Shown one piece after another: positions 10,385 through 20,694 of a DNA stretch of 32,954 bases. This stretch comes from Chara braunii (lineage: Eukaryota; Streptophyta; Charophyceae; Charales; Characeae). The stretch is taken from contig BFEA01000266.1 of the NCBI GenBank assembly GCA_003427395.1, positions 1,659,472 to 1,692,425 on the forward strand, written 5' to 3'. Position 1 is the stretch's first letter; each line of letters begins with the position of its first letter. The position numbers and the translations under genes were made by a program. The notes below the pieces were generated by a model. It was not told the origin of the DNA, ran no database searches, and saw only the letters and a program-made list of their open reading frames with translations.

Positions 10385-10849
10385 ATGTCTACTCTCCCCT
10401 TCTTATACTCCTTATACTCCTTACACTCTCACATCCTCACCAAAAGAGGACCCCCTCCCCGGAGCCCCCCGGGGAGGCCGGCCTCGTTTCTCATTCTTAA
10501 CTGCAACACTTATAGCAAGAAACATGGAGAGGGGGGATGGCAAGTAGCAGAGGATATCTGGCGCCGGCTGCAGGGTGAAGAGGCCCCTTTTACTCCCTAT
10601 ACCTTGCTCAGTCAATCCCCTGATGCTCAGGGCAATCAATGCTGGCAAGTGGTTCGGAATATTGCTTCTGAGTATCTCAAATTCAATGTATTCCAAATGT
10701 ATAAGGGACGCTGGACCCGTTTTCCAGCAGGTGATGCTCCCCACCAATAGACTGAAGCTTCTCCCTAGGTGCTAGTGGTGTCTGCTTAGACCAACACCAC
10801 TAACACTGGCGGGAGTTTGGTTCAAAAAAAAAAAAGAAAAAAAAAAGAG
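10385..10849 (+). mobile_element. LINE 3' UTR with two hairpins and poly(A) tail (tail copy 3)
   Basis: Follows the ORF2 stop. The block 'CAGTCAATCCCCTGATGCTC' (10608-10627) recurs upstream of tail copy 7. Hairpin 1 is at 10710-10728 (GCTGGA, loop CCCGTTT, TCCAGC), then CTCCCCACCAATAGA. Hairpin 2 is at 10769-10806: a 13-nt stem with 12 pairs (GTGCTAGTGGTGT / ACACCACTAACAC) around a loop beginning CTGCTT. The A-rich tail is at about 10824-10849. Such 3' ends guide target-primed reverse transcription in several LINE clades; that role here is inference. A 121-codon open frame covers part of it, but I see no reason to call it a gene. Confidence 0.8.
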
Positions 10850-10854
10850 CTCTT

Positions 10855-11112
10855 TTATCTTCCCTGTCAGCTCATGGCCCTCCACTCTTACCCCTTCCAG
10901 TGCTAAATAGCAGCGCTGCCACCAGAGTGCCCACAAGATTGTCCGTCTGCCCAGTCTATACAGGTTGTCTGCAAAGGTGGATGCTTGTGCCAGTCTCGGC
11001 CAATGTTCTGCCAAGACCATGACCAGGGTGTTTCTGATGTCATCTTTTGCCACATGCGGTCCCACCATCGCCATGTCAACAGTGCCACCGGACATTGTGG
11101 CTCGAAAACAGG
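10855..11112 (-). pseudogene. LINE ORF2 C-terminal fragment (antisense)
   Basis: Minus-strand translation matches the region after zf-RVT in the plus-strand LINE. It has 'CPVALLTWRWWDRMWQK' (about 11095-11045, one frame) and then 'LGRRTILWALWWQRC' (another frame). It stops at the poly(A) of the LINE tail at 10849, so the two meet tail to tail. The frame change shows decay. Confidence 0.75.
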
Positions 11113-12480
11113 AGTTGGAAGCTACCAAGGAAATATAGAAATGGGGACCCCACGGATGAACAATGGTTGCGCCTCCTACGAGTATGAAGGAACTTTCCCC
11201 CTCCTGATCGCCCAACACCAAATAGGTGGGAGGAAATTTTCAGACAACCCCTGTTTGGTAATAGACTGATCACGGATTCTCTCGGTCGCATGAGATGTAG
11301 TTCAGACTCTCCATGGAAAGGCTGGGTGAAACACGGGGTCAGGAGGGTGGGGGACCTTTAGGACTTGAGTACAAGGAACTGGAAAAGTGCAGAAAGAATG
11401 CGTTCATGGTTGCGATATTGTCATTTCACTGAGGGCGCACTTAATGATTTTATTGACTGTTTCCCCCTCCACTGGTACATCACCCTCCGGAAGGGTCCTC
11501 GTTTGGTAGAAGGAGACTGGGTGGGTTTCCCCAACTGCGAAAATCAGGTAAGGCAGGTTCACCTGGTAGACCAAACGCAGGTGTTGATCGAAGTTTTTTC
11601 CATTCAAAAGGAGGATCATTTACGAGGGAGCAAACAACCCTTTATATAGAAGGAAAGAAAGGAAGTATATCGAGTCTGAATTATTCACGAGAGTAGAGGA
11701 TAGAGGGCCTATTGACCCATGACCCCGATTGAGGACCTCCGTTTCGACCCCGAGGAGTGACACTGGTCCTGGAATGATCCGAGAAACTCAAGAAATTCAA
11801 GTAGGGGGGGAAGGGCACAGTTATTAACACTTGTTGGTTTAAAATCTAAGTCAGTATATCGAATGCTCAGACCTAAACGCAGGCTGCGAGATACAGTAGA
11901 AGATAGATGCTATCGCCATCTAAACGTGGATTGCAGTCTGCTAAGACCCATAAGGTGGTTTGCTGATTATGGAAAGAGGTCGGCAAAGATCTCTGCCCTA
12001 TAGTGGCAGATTGCACACCGGTGTCTAGCAACTAACGATTGGTTAATAGATCACTCTCATTTCGAACAACAGGGGTGAGCACTGCCTTCGTGTCGTAGAT
12101 GCCTCCAGGGCCACCACGGTAAACAATGCTCTGAGACGATAGAGCACATCTTCCTTCAGTGTCCCGCGAATGTCCTACTGTGGATGTGGTGGGACAGGAT
12201 TTAGCGACATATGATACCGGGTTCGTCTTGGCCATGGGAATGAGGGGCCATACCTCTGGGACACTATCCTCAGATTCAAGGGAATACATTCGAAGAGAAT
12301 ATGTTCCGTCTAGGAAGGCGTGTCGTCCTGTGGGTTATATGGTGGAGAAGATGCACCCTGGAAATAGAGGGAGCAAGGGTGGAAGAGGGGGAAGTCACGG
12401 AGCGACTAAGAGTTTTGGTTCAACACGAGATTACGGCCCAGTGGGGTGCGGTTACACAAGCGGTTAACGGGTAGCTGAAA
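11113..12480 (+). pseudogene. LINE ORF2 fragment, heavily mutated
   Basis: Plus-strand translation follows the last third of LINE ORF2. It has 'FRQPLFGNR' (about 11240), 'SPWKGWVKHGVRRVGDL' (about 11310) and 'LRYCHFTEGALNDFIDCFPLHWY' (11413-11482). Next come 'GPRLVEGDWVGF', the zf-RVT pieces (about 12000-12200, with 'ETIEHIF' and 'CP' recognisable across frames) and 'LGRRVVLW' (about 12315). Stops and frameshifts occur every 100-200 bp. It is 5'-truncated and loses similarity near 12480, where a tandem repeat starts. It lies head to head with the preceding antisense fragment. Confidence 0.75.
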
Positions 12481-12499
12481 ATTCAGAAACGAAAATTCC

Positions 12500-12815
12500 A
12501 AAGTAAGAGTTTTGGGCAGTCTAAAAATCCCGAATGGTCCTGAAGTGGTGAAAGGTCCGAAGACCCTAAAAACCACATGTTTAGGCAGACTGCATCCTGA
12601 AGTGGTGAAGTGAGTGTTTTGGGCAGTCTGAAAATCATGAATGGTCCTGAAGTGGTGAAAGGTTCGAAGACCTTAAAAACCACCTGTTTAGGCAGGCTGC
12701 ATCCTGAACTGGTGAAGGGTGTCCTGAAGTGGTGAAAGGTCCGAAGACCCTGAAAACCACCTGTTTATGTAGGCTGCATCCGGAAGTGGTGAAGGGTGTC
12801 TTGAAGTGGTGATGA
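12500..12815. repeat. Nested tandem repeat, about 3 units
   Basis: The core TGAAGTGGTGAAAGGT starts at 12541, 12648 and 12725 (offsets 107 and 77). Each is followed by CGAAGACC and AAAACCAC. The first two units also carry TTTTGGGCAGTCT and GAATGGTCC, which the third lacks. A shorter CCTGAAGTGGTGAA module recurs at unit boundaries (about 12596, 12703, 12780, 12800). Similarity between units is high enough to suggest fairly recent expansion. No coding role is seen. Confidence 0.85.
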
Positions 12816-13229
12816 AAAATACGACTGTTGTTAACCTTCTCTCTACGGTTAAGGAAGAACTAAGCCAGTTGCACACTAGAAGCGATATTGACAGGGTTAT
12901 CTTGCAGTTCTGCGAGGATTGGTTGGGCAGGAGGAAGGGAGGATGAGTAGCAAGGGTAACTTGGGCAGGGGATGGACAAGATCATCGTTAGATGGAGGAA
13001 AGGTTGCAGAGGGGACAACAGGCAGGAATAACAAGGGATTATCAGCTTCACTTTTGCGAATGCACAAAAATTGATCCCAGCAACCCGTTGCGTCCTGCTC
13101 AGGACTTCACAAATTCCTTCCCCCCTCACTCTTTGTCCCAGGTGGAACCGTTCCCAAGAACCTGAGCAACGCACTGGAGGTCATCTTGTTTGTCCGAAAA
13201 TTCTCTTTTTGCTCTTTCATTTAAGATGT
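12816..13229. other. No recognised feature
   Basis: Mixed-composition sequence between the tandem repeat and the first hairpin-core remnant. Both-strand open frames are short and unrelated to the neighbouring LINEs. Confidence 0.4.
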
Positions 13230-13600
13230 TGTATGAGACGCTGGACCCGGTTTCCAGTAGAAACTGTTTTTCCTTGTTTTTCTCTCAAGTATGCCTTGAC
13301 CCACGTTTTTTTCCAAAAAGGGTCAATGAGACTAGAAGTAAGCGACCCTCTCAGCACGGTTGTATGGATGAGACGCTAGACCCGGTTTCCAGCAGGGGCT
13401 GCTTCTCTTACTATGTTGATTACTGCAGGTGCCAATGAGGTTAGCGGGTGAATGGATGGAACTCGGGGTTGGAGGGGGACCTCACTGGTGCCCCGCGGTG
13501 GCTCTCCCCCCATCACCAGACAAGGCCTTAGGTTAGTTAGGGTAGAAAAGATTGGATGGGACGTTGGACCCGGTTTCCAGCACATTGGCACCATATCCCA
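13230..13600 (+). repeat. Three isolated copies of the LINE-tail hairpin core (copies 4-6)
   Basis: Hairpins at 13240-13258, 13375-13393 and 13563-13581 share the core GACGCTGGACCCGGTTTCCAG, with substitutions. Each has TGTAT or a related ATG-rich stretch just upstream. None has an obvious poly(A) tail, and the downstream sequences differ. They may be truncated remnants of LINE tails, or copies of a structured module carried in another repeat. Confidence 0.7.
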
Positions 13601-13754
13601 AGATGTTACAAAAAAATCAACCCAGCCAAAAAAGTAAAGTACAGGCGAAGACGACCGGAAGGCAGGGAAAGAGCCAGGAGGGTCGGTGCCCCCCGGGCCC
13701 AAGTTGGCAATCTGTTTTTTCCCTCTCAGGCCACCGATGACGAGTACTTCTAAA

Positions 13755-13921
13755 AAAACCCTGCACAGTCAATCCCCTGTGACTCAGGGCAATCAATGTT
13801 GGCAGGGCCCAAAGAGTTCCAATCGACTCAAGGATGTATTTATGGGACGCTGAACCCGGTTTTCAGCAGGTGATGCTCCCACTAATAGATGGACCGGCTC
13901 ACTAGGCAAAAAAAAAAAAAA
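13755..13921 (+). mobile_element. LINE-tail/SINE-like insertion, copy 7
   Basis: Shares the 'CAGTCAATCCCCTG...CAGGGCAATCAATG' block (about 13767-13800) with the 3' UTR of the 7.4-10.8 kb LINE. The hairpin is at 13849-13867 (GCTGAA, loop CCCGGTT, TTCAGC), followed by ATGCTCCCACTAATAGATGG and a pure A run at about 13908-13921. It abuts the minus-strand LINE right after its 'ETIEH' codons, so it inserted in antisense into the zf-RVT region. Confidence 0.8.
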
Positions 13922-16790
13922 CTATGTTCGATAGTCTCGTTCCAGTTTTGTGAAGGGAAGGCTGTGAGACACCTCTGGCACCATGGAAGTGCTCTTCCTT
14001 TTTGCTCCAGGTGGGTGTGGTCAATCAGCCAGGGGTTTGTTGGTAGACAGCGGTGAGCAATTTGCCACTGCAAGGAAGCAGTTTTCGCCGGTCTTGCCTT
14101 GTTTTTCTCCAAATCATTTAATCGGCATCAGGAGGGATCTGTCCATGCTTAAGTGTCTGGCCCATCTGTCCATAATTATATCTCTAATCGCTTTTTGGGT
14201 CGGAACATCTTATACATGGAATGGACGGATAGAGTATGCAGATGGAGTTTTTTGTCGGGTGCCCTCCCTGGCCTCCGCACGGGTTGCGATTGCCGCTCTC
14301 TTGGGTTTATGGCTATCTCATGGATGGGTGTCTGGGGCTGGAATACCCTGGTTTCCTTTCCTTCCCCCAACACTCGAACCCTGAACAGCCCTGAGCCCTC
14401 CCGCTACTCAAAGGGGTTGCGGGAGCCCAATAGTTTTTTGTCGGGTGCCCTCCCTGGCCTTTGCACGGGTTGCCATTGCCACTCTCCAGGGTCTATGGCT
14501 AGCTCATGGCTGGGTGTCTGAGGCTGGAATAACCTGGTTTCCTCTCCTTTACCCAACACTCGTACCCTGAACAACGTTGAGCCCTCCTGCCACTCAGAGG
14601 GGTTGCAAGGCCCAGGAGTCGGTCCCCTACACTTTTTTTTTTTTTTTTTTTTCCTTCCGGCACTTATCCCTTAGTACTCTACTAATGAATCTGTCGGTCT
14701 GACTATGTGGATTATTCCCATCCTGTCAGGGTCATCTAGGAAGGCCACCCAATCCCCCTCTTGCAAAGTGGACCCTTTCTTGAGCAGCCTATACCAGGCA
14801 AGTGGGATTGCCTTTATTATCGATTATAAATGCCAACGTATATGGTGGCAATACTAAACTTTATCCCGGAGCTGAGCAAATGTTCAATCTTTTCTTTCAT
14901 GGTCCCATAGCTGCCCTACCCCGAGCACCCCTTGTTTGATTCATCCTTTCCACGGTGCCACTGAGCTGCATAGTACCTGACCAAGGTATGGGGTAATCCA
15001 CCGATTTCCAAAAAGAGGTTGTCGGTACACCTCTTCCCATCGATCCGGTGCTGGTTTCTTAGGGAGGGAGAGTTTGCGCCAACTTTTCAGGAGTGTGGGC
15101 CAGAATGTTTCCGCTAGCTAGCCTTGGATTCCGCGTGGGATCGACCAGTAGCGGTTTTTCAACACGTGAGGGAATGTACTTCCTGTGGTGCAGGTAGGGT
15201 CAAACGGGCTATGTGTTGAAGAGCTCGAGCCCTCTAAGGGTTCTTGATGGAAAGGATCAACTTTTTTAGCCACTTCAGATGAAGAGCCTGGACCCGTGTT
15301 TGTGGGTCAATAATGCCTAAGCCCCCAAAGTGTTTCGATTGGATGACCGACTCCCATGCCACTCGGCTAATCACATTTACACGCTCGTCATCGCCTCGCC
15401 ATAAAAAGGTCGCCGCTTCAGATTTGAGGGATTGGAAGGTCATCTTGCTTAACGACCAGAGAACTGATTTATACCATAGGGTGGCAAAAACCACGCTGTT
15501 AAGTGTCAATGCCCTACTGAGGATAGATGTGTGTTTATTGCGCCTGTTAGTCGGTTTGGCCAAGGTTGGGGCACTTATCCAGTTGTCATTGGAGGGTGGA
15601 CGCCCCTGGGCTGTCATGGAGACCCATTCATCTTCTCCTGACTTTTGTCTAGAAAAAAGTCAATCGACGTGGTCATAAGTTTTTCGAAATTTATGAAGAT
15701 GAGGGTCGCATTTTGTTGGGATTGCCAAGTCAGCTGAATTATCTCGTGTATTAATAAAATGTTCTCTTGGATCTATCTGTTTTGCATAAACCTCATCTGC
15801 GAAGGGTGTATCAGATTCTCCAAGACCGGGATCATCCTATTTGCCAGAGCTTTAGACAACATCTTGTAGACAACTGTGAGTAGGGTAATCGGTCGGTAGT
15901 TCCTTATGTTAAACTTGTCCACATTTTTGATATAAGATGGACAGGACCCCTTGGCCTACTAGCTCCCCCATCTCTCCAGTAAGCCAGATGTCCTTGTAGT
16001 AGTTCATGAGGTCTGAGTTCATGCAAGGCCACATTGTCTCCCATAACTCCTTTGGGAGCCCATCCAGCCCAGGGGTCTTCTCCTCCTCCATTTGCAGGAG
16101 AATCATCCATAATTCTTCCTTGGTTAAGGGAGCCTCCAACCTCCCCCTATGCTCAGAGGAGAGTGCTCTATTAACGGGTTGGAGGAACTCGTCTATTTGT
16201 CGTGTTCGTTCTCCTTCGTCGCACGAGGGGATGTGGGTGGCAAAGAAGATCCTTAAAAAAATCTCAGGATATTTTAACACATCCTGTTGTAGTAAGGACT
16301 GGGTGGGTATCTACCACTCCTGGCCCATATAGTGCCTCCACAACTGTACGTTTAGCCCTTGCTCAGGCAAGGCCAAAAAACTATGTGTCCATTGTGTCTT
16401 CAGTGGCGTACTTGGATAACTTTTCTCGGACTCTTGCTCCCTGCCAGTGGTACTGAGCTTGTTGTAGTGGTTGGCTTTTACTGTTTGAATCGATTGTGTG
16501 AGCTGCTCTGCGCTTTGCGGATCTGCCTGCTGTTCTAGTTTTTTTAGCTGGTTGGGCTCCTGCATCACAGGAGATTTTTGGGAACCAAGTAGAACCTTCG
16601 TACCCTAGCACCAGCCTCCGCCAAGAGCACGAGTCTCCCTGCTGACATGAGCGACAATTAAACTGGGGCTGCCACGTGGCGTGGGCCGCCAACCAAGGCA
16701 ACACCATCAAATTAGTGTAGGGCAAAATCAAGGGTGGGGAAGGAAATCGATCAATCAAAACCCACTCCCTCCTATGTGACAAGTCTTGAA
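13922..16790 (-). pseudogene. L1-like LINE ORF2 with deleted RT catalytic core
   Basis: The minus strand reads from the linker after the endonuclease ('EQQADPQSAEQLTQSIQTVK', about 16530-16470). RT region 'KTPGLDGLPKELWE' (about 16080) and 'NIRNYRPITLLTVVYKM' (about 15905-15855) follow, then 'IFINFEK' (about 15690). Next it jumps directly to 'QGRPPSNDNWISAPT' (about 15600). The plus-strand copy has roughly 490 bp between these points, including RQGDP and FADD. After that come 'FLWRGDDERVNVISRV', 'GGLGIIDPQTRVQALHLKWL', 'KGSTLQEGDWVAF' (about 14770) and 'LQWQIAHRCLPTNPW' (about 14060-14010), ending at ETIEH beside tail copy 7. It cannot be catalytic. A 186-bp internal duplication (14247-14615) and a 20-base T run at about 14633 further interrupt it. 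Confidence 0.85.
14247..14615. repeat. Tandem duplication, period 186 bp, within the LINE
   Basis: The block beginning TTTTTTGTCGGGTGCCCTCC occurs at about 14247 and again at about 14433. Both copies run through 'GGCTGGAATA', 'CCTGGTTTCC' and 'CAACACTCG'. The left copy encodes a LINE segment on the minus strand ('RAPDKKLHLHTLSVHSMYKM'), so part of the ORF is duplicated in place. The copies differ at several positions, so the event is not recent. Confidence 0.8.
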
Positions 16791-19130
16791 TGGGTTGTAT
16801 AGACGAACCCGGTCGGTTCGCAACAATGCACTTCGCACATCTGCATCACGGTACACACTGTTTTCGTTTGTGATCGAGAATGGCGGAAGGGTGTCATGGC
16901 GGATCGATGAGAAGGTTGAGCACGGACAGTTACTCGCGCTCACGTGTAGCGTAGTAAATCTCGACTACATTCAAATCTCAACAAGTCTCGCTCCACTTCC
17001 TCCCACTTAACAAAATGCAAGTTCAAGGACACAACGTTGTTAGTCATAGAATTGTTACCAGGACAAATCATTATGGTTATGGCCGAGTAACAAAGAGATC
17101 AGGTGACGCACAAAAACACACGCGACCGATGTCTCAGGTTACCGGCGACCAGCCCGATGGAACAAAGGACAACCCAACATGTGGCACTTGCACGTGAGAG
17201 GCGAGAGAGGGAAGAGTCGTCAACAATTCCCCGTGCTCATCTACCTGATAGGGTAGGATGCAGATCCTTTATCACCTGAGTGTAGGCTCAACCCCTCGGC
17301 GCGGTCAATGTTATGAGCCTTAAAAAATGGATCAGGGAAACGAGGGGAAATCAACACACTTGTACATACAGGTAGACGTTCGATACCCCAACCTTCCCCA
17401 GGGTCGCGCCTACGGGCGCTTTACACCCGCGGCGACATTCCACATTCATACATCCATGCACTTGGACAACGAAGCATTTAATCCATAAGCCCTCATAACC
17501 AACATCATGCATACGACTGAGTATCCACACTTAGTCTACTGCACACAAAACACTTGGACAAAGCGACAATGGAGAAAAGAGTGAATCCCTAACTATTCAA
17601 TTCCACAGGACCGACCTCAATCAGGCGCAGCCACCAACCAACCCGAACGTCAACCAACCATAGCCACAAGGCCCTACCGCTGGCTACGTTCTACCTCCAT
17701 CACCGTTCAGTCCCTCAAACTGTCATACCCCCAAGTCTACCGCTAATCCCACCTCACATCGTCCCTCCGCCCATCACTTGGATATGTCGAGCCTGTTTGA
17801 CGCCGTGGTCTTCACGCATAGCTCGCACAACATTGCAACCGAGATCAAAGAGGAGGAGAGGAAGGGGCTACGAGAAAATATAGTATCATTGGCACCTTAT
17901 TATGTAATTGAAATTAAATAAAAAAGGCAGATTTTCAAACATGCACAATAGACTTCGTTTTCATTATGAAAATGTGTTACGTCAGGATTTGTTATTAAAA
18001 CTTCATTATACAACAGCCTGGCTCCTTTCGGTTTCGGAAAAAATGGAATGGTAGCGGCTTCGCTCCTTTGTGGTAAAAAATCTCTAAGCACACGCAGCCA
18101 GGCACAATTTCAAAGGCGCGAAGCACTGCAAAAAGGTCAAAGCACCCTACGAGGACGTAGCATGTACAATTTTTTAGAAAAACTTGTCACAGTGATCTCT
18201 TTTCATAACTACCCTGTCAAAATACACAAAAATTCTCACGGAAGGTGGTGGGTGCCAGCGTGTGATGCGGGCAGCGAGGGGTGTAGAAGAGCAGGACAAA
18301 AGAAGAGAGGAGGTCCCAGAAGGATCGAAGGAGGCAGGGTGATCGGCATTTTGTGTTCAATTGGGGTGGTCGTCCAAGCCACGCACGTAAGTTCGCTTTT
18401 GCGGCATTGATCCAACCATCCCAACTAACGACCGATCAATTGCCCCGAAAGCTAAGAGGAGGATCGGGCGCAGAGTCGGGGGAAGGCCAATGGACATGCA
18501 AGGAGAAGCGCTCAGCAAAAGGGGAAGATGGCTTGCACGCGCAGAGCGGGAACCGAGCTTACGCGACATGCAAGAATTCAAAAAAAATGGCCGCACGCGC
18601 TTTAGCACGAAGAAAATTTGAATGCCAACAATCGAAATTCCTGATTGTTTCTTGGATTTCTCTGCGTGATCGCTAACCGTCCGCGGGGAGGACTAATTTG
18701 AACGAGGACAGGGGCAATTTCGAAAGATGCATGCATTTAGTCCCCCAAAAATGAAAAATGGACCCCGCTTTTCCTGATTAGCTAAGATCTTTGCTTTGGG
18801 GCTTGCTTTGGGGCTTACTTCAGGTTTTACTCCGAAGGGTACGTGAAGCAAATCCCCGCTTATCACAGGCTTGCCTGCATGAACTGGCGAACGATCATAG
18901 GTGACAGTGCCCAAGACTGAGACGGCTGCGTGTTGGATGAATGGGGACAACCACAATACTTCCTAGAATCTGTCCAGCTCTCTTAGCAGCAGCCATAGGA
19001 CTTGTGTGGACTATCACTCGTCTCATGCTGTCATGTAGGCAATCAACTTAGACTACATCCCTCCTTTACAGGAGGACTCTGCAGCTTGCTGTCAGTAAAG
19101 CCACAACTTTGGATGCAACTCTGTTAGTTC
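16791..19130. other. 2.3 kb with no recognised gene or element
   Basis: No domain, RNA gene or repeat shared with the rest of the window was found on either strand. Open frames are below about 120 codons and overlap on opposite strands. A small duplication (GGGGCTTGCTTTGGGGCTTAC, about 18798) is the only local repeat noticed. The LINE endonuclease that should precede 16790 on the minus strand is not visible, so that LINE is 5'-truncated there. Confidence 0.5.
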
Positions 19131-19139
19131 AAACAAACA

Positions 19140-19250
19140 AACAACAACGTCCAGGGACGCTGGACCCGTTTTCCAGCAGGTGCTGCTCCCCACCAATAGA
19201 TGGAGCCTCCATGGGAGTGCTAGTGGTACCTGCTCTTCAGATAGCGCTTA
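19140..19250 (+). mobile_element. LINE-tail element, copy 8 (no poly(A) seen)
   Basis: Hairpin 1 at 19159-19177 (GCTGGA, loop CCCGTTT, TCCAGC), then TGCTGCTCCCCACCAATAGA and TGGAGCC. Hairpin 2 is at 19216-19248 (AGTGCTA / TAGCGCT, one G-U pair) around a loop containing CTGCTC. Instead of a poly(A) tail it runs straight into the MITE-end palindrome at 19251. Confidence 0.7.
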
Positions 19251-19279
19251 TGTGAGTACGCCCTTAGGGCATACTCACA
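19251..19279. repeat. Palindrome of two abutting MITE ends around TTA
   Basis: TGTGAGTACGCCC (19251-19263), TTA, then GGGCATACTCACA (19267-19279): a 13-bp inverted repeat with one mismatch and a 3-bp spacer. The arms match the right and left terminal repeats of the MITE family seen at 21209-21324, so two element ends share a single TTA target. Confidence 0.75.
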
Positions 19280-19796
19280 TTAGGACTTTTTCTACTGAGC
19301 TCTGGACGTGATTGCGGTCAGATTCTTCTGTGTCTGGCCGTGAAAAGGGCTACCTTCTTCCTCTGAATACAACGGACTGTAATGACCGTACCTTCTTTTT
19401 TTTTTTTTTTTTTTTTTTTTCCCGAATGAAAATAATGAGGCCGGGGTCCTCACAGTCTGCCCGGAGAGACCGAACCAAAATTCACTGCAAAGTGGACTCA
19501 GCGTCCCTCCTATAATAATGACAACGAACCTGATGATCCTAATGATGCAAATAAGATGCTGACACTATAGATGATTGTGATACTATTAAACTATATCATC
19601 TCTTCTGCCCCCCCAAACCTAGATTAACACCTCTCCTTCCCTATACCATACAAGAGATATTCAGAAACAATACTATCCTAACCAACATCTCACATTGCTG
19701 AACTCTTCTCACCGCCTAGCAGCCCCCCCCGATTCACCACTGAATTGCCTTCCTACCTTGTATTCGGGGGAAGCAGGTAGTGTGCGTATGCCCTTC
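19264..19796. mobile_element. MITE A, TIRs GGGCATAC..., TTA-flanked, with internal T run
   Basis: Left TIR GGGCATACTCACATTAGG (19267-19284). A matching inverted end GGTAGTGTGCGTATGCCC is at 19776-19793. The internal block 'TCTGGACGTGATTGCGGTCA' (about 19301-19320) is shared with MITE B. A run of roughly 30 T (about 19392-19421) and unrelated sequence after it suggest a secondary retro-insertion inside the MITE. Flanks are TTA on the left and TTC on the right. The TIR starting GGGC and a 3-bp TTA target suggest a PIF/Harbinger (Tourist-like) MITE. Confidence 0.6.
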
Positions 19797-20059
19797 ACTA
19801 ACCGTCTCGCATTTCGCCAAAGCGTGGAAAAGGGCATCATGATGACAAGAAAACAAAGGCGTGCGGGCCCTGAGAAGTGCTTGACTGGTGGGAAGAAAAG
19901 TCACCTTGTTGTTTTTGTTTTTTTTTCCCTAAGAACAACCGGAGTCTGACCCCATCCGGCCGAACCTGTATCCAGAAATAAGTAAAAACGTGCTATGGTG
20001 AGTATGAACTAAGTATAGGCAACATCTGTTTCTGTTTTTTGCCTTTTGCTCTACGGTAA

Positions 20060-20565
20060 AAACCCACAAGCCAAGCGGGACAGACAAACAACAGCAGCAC
20101 TACAGAAAACGTGACTAAGAAACACAAGGTTCTGGGAGTGCATACAAGGAGGACAGTGGAAGGTCAAAAGCCACCCACGGAAGACTACAACTATATGATA
20201 GCAGATGGGAATGGTGGCTATACTCCCCTTGGGCCTTGGTACAGGGGCTAAAGGGGGGGGAAGCCTCACCTTTCACTCTGCAAAGACTCCCTACGGCCGC
20301 AGCCGGCACCGACGTCGAACCCAGAAGCCAAGCAGGACAGACAAACAACAGCAGCACTACAGAAGACGTGACTAAGAAACACAAGGTTCTGCGAGTGCAT
20401 ACAAGGAGGACAGCGGAAGGTCGAAAGCGGCCCACGGAAGACTACAACTATATGATAGCAGATGGGAATGTTGGCTACACTCCCCTTGGTACAGGGGCTA
20501 AAGGGGGGGAAAACCTCACCTTTCAGACTCCCTATGGCCGCAGCCGGCACCGACCTCACTACTCT
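20060..20565. repeat. Tandem duplication, period 257 bp
   Basis: Unit 1 (from about 20060) and unit 2 (from about 20317) share long stretches, for example GGACAGACAAACAACAGCAG, GTGACTAAGAAACACAAGGT, GGAAGACTACAACTATATGA and CGCAGCCGGCACCGAC. There are a few substitutions and small indels. The motif GACAGACAAACAACAGCA also occurs at about 21854, to the left of the retrozyme. A 198-codon open frame spans part of the array but is not conserved between units. Confidence 0.85.
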
Positions 20566-20694
20566 CTGTCATCAGCAAACACAAAGGGCTCAACAGCCCT
20601 GCCATCTCAAGTTGGGTACACCTGCCCTCACCATGCCTCGGGGGGACAGGCAACAAGAAGGACAGTGAACTCTACCAGCATATGTCAGTTGTCC

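Noticed and set aside
10385-10750. Small protein of 121 codons downstream of LINE ORF2
   Set aside because: It lies in the LINE 3' UTR, covers the structural hairpin block, and other tail copies do not keep the frame.
10855-12480. Twin-priming (5' inversion) of one LINE insertion to explain the head-to-head fragments
   Set aside because: The plus fragment also contains the region present in the inverted fragment, so they overlap in LINE coordinates and cannot be two parts of one inverted copy.
20540-20575. Another TCATCAG (minus CTGATGA) that might start a hammerhead
   Set aside because: No GAAA at the right distance with a stem II between them, and no pairing for stems I or III.
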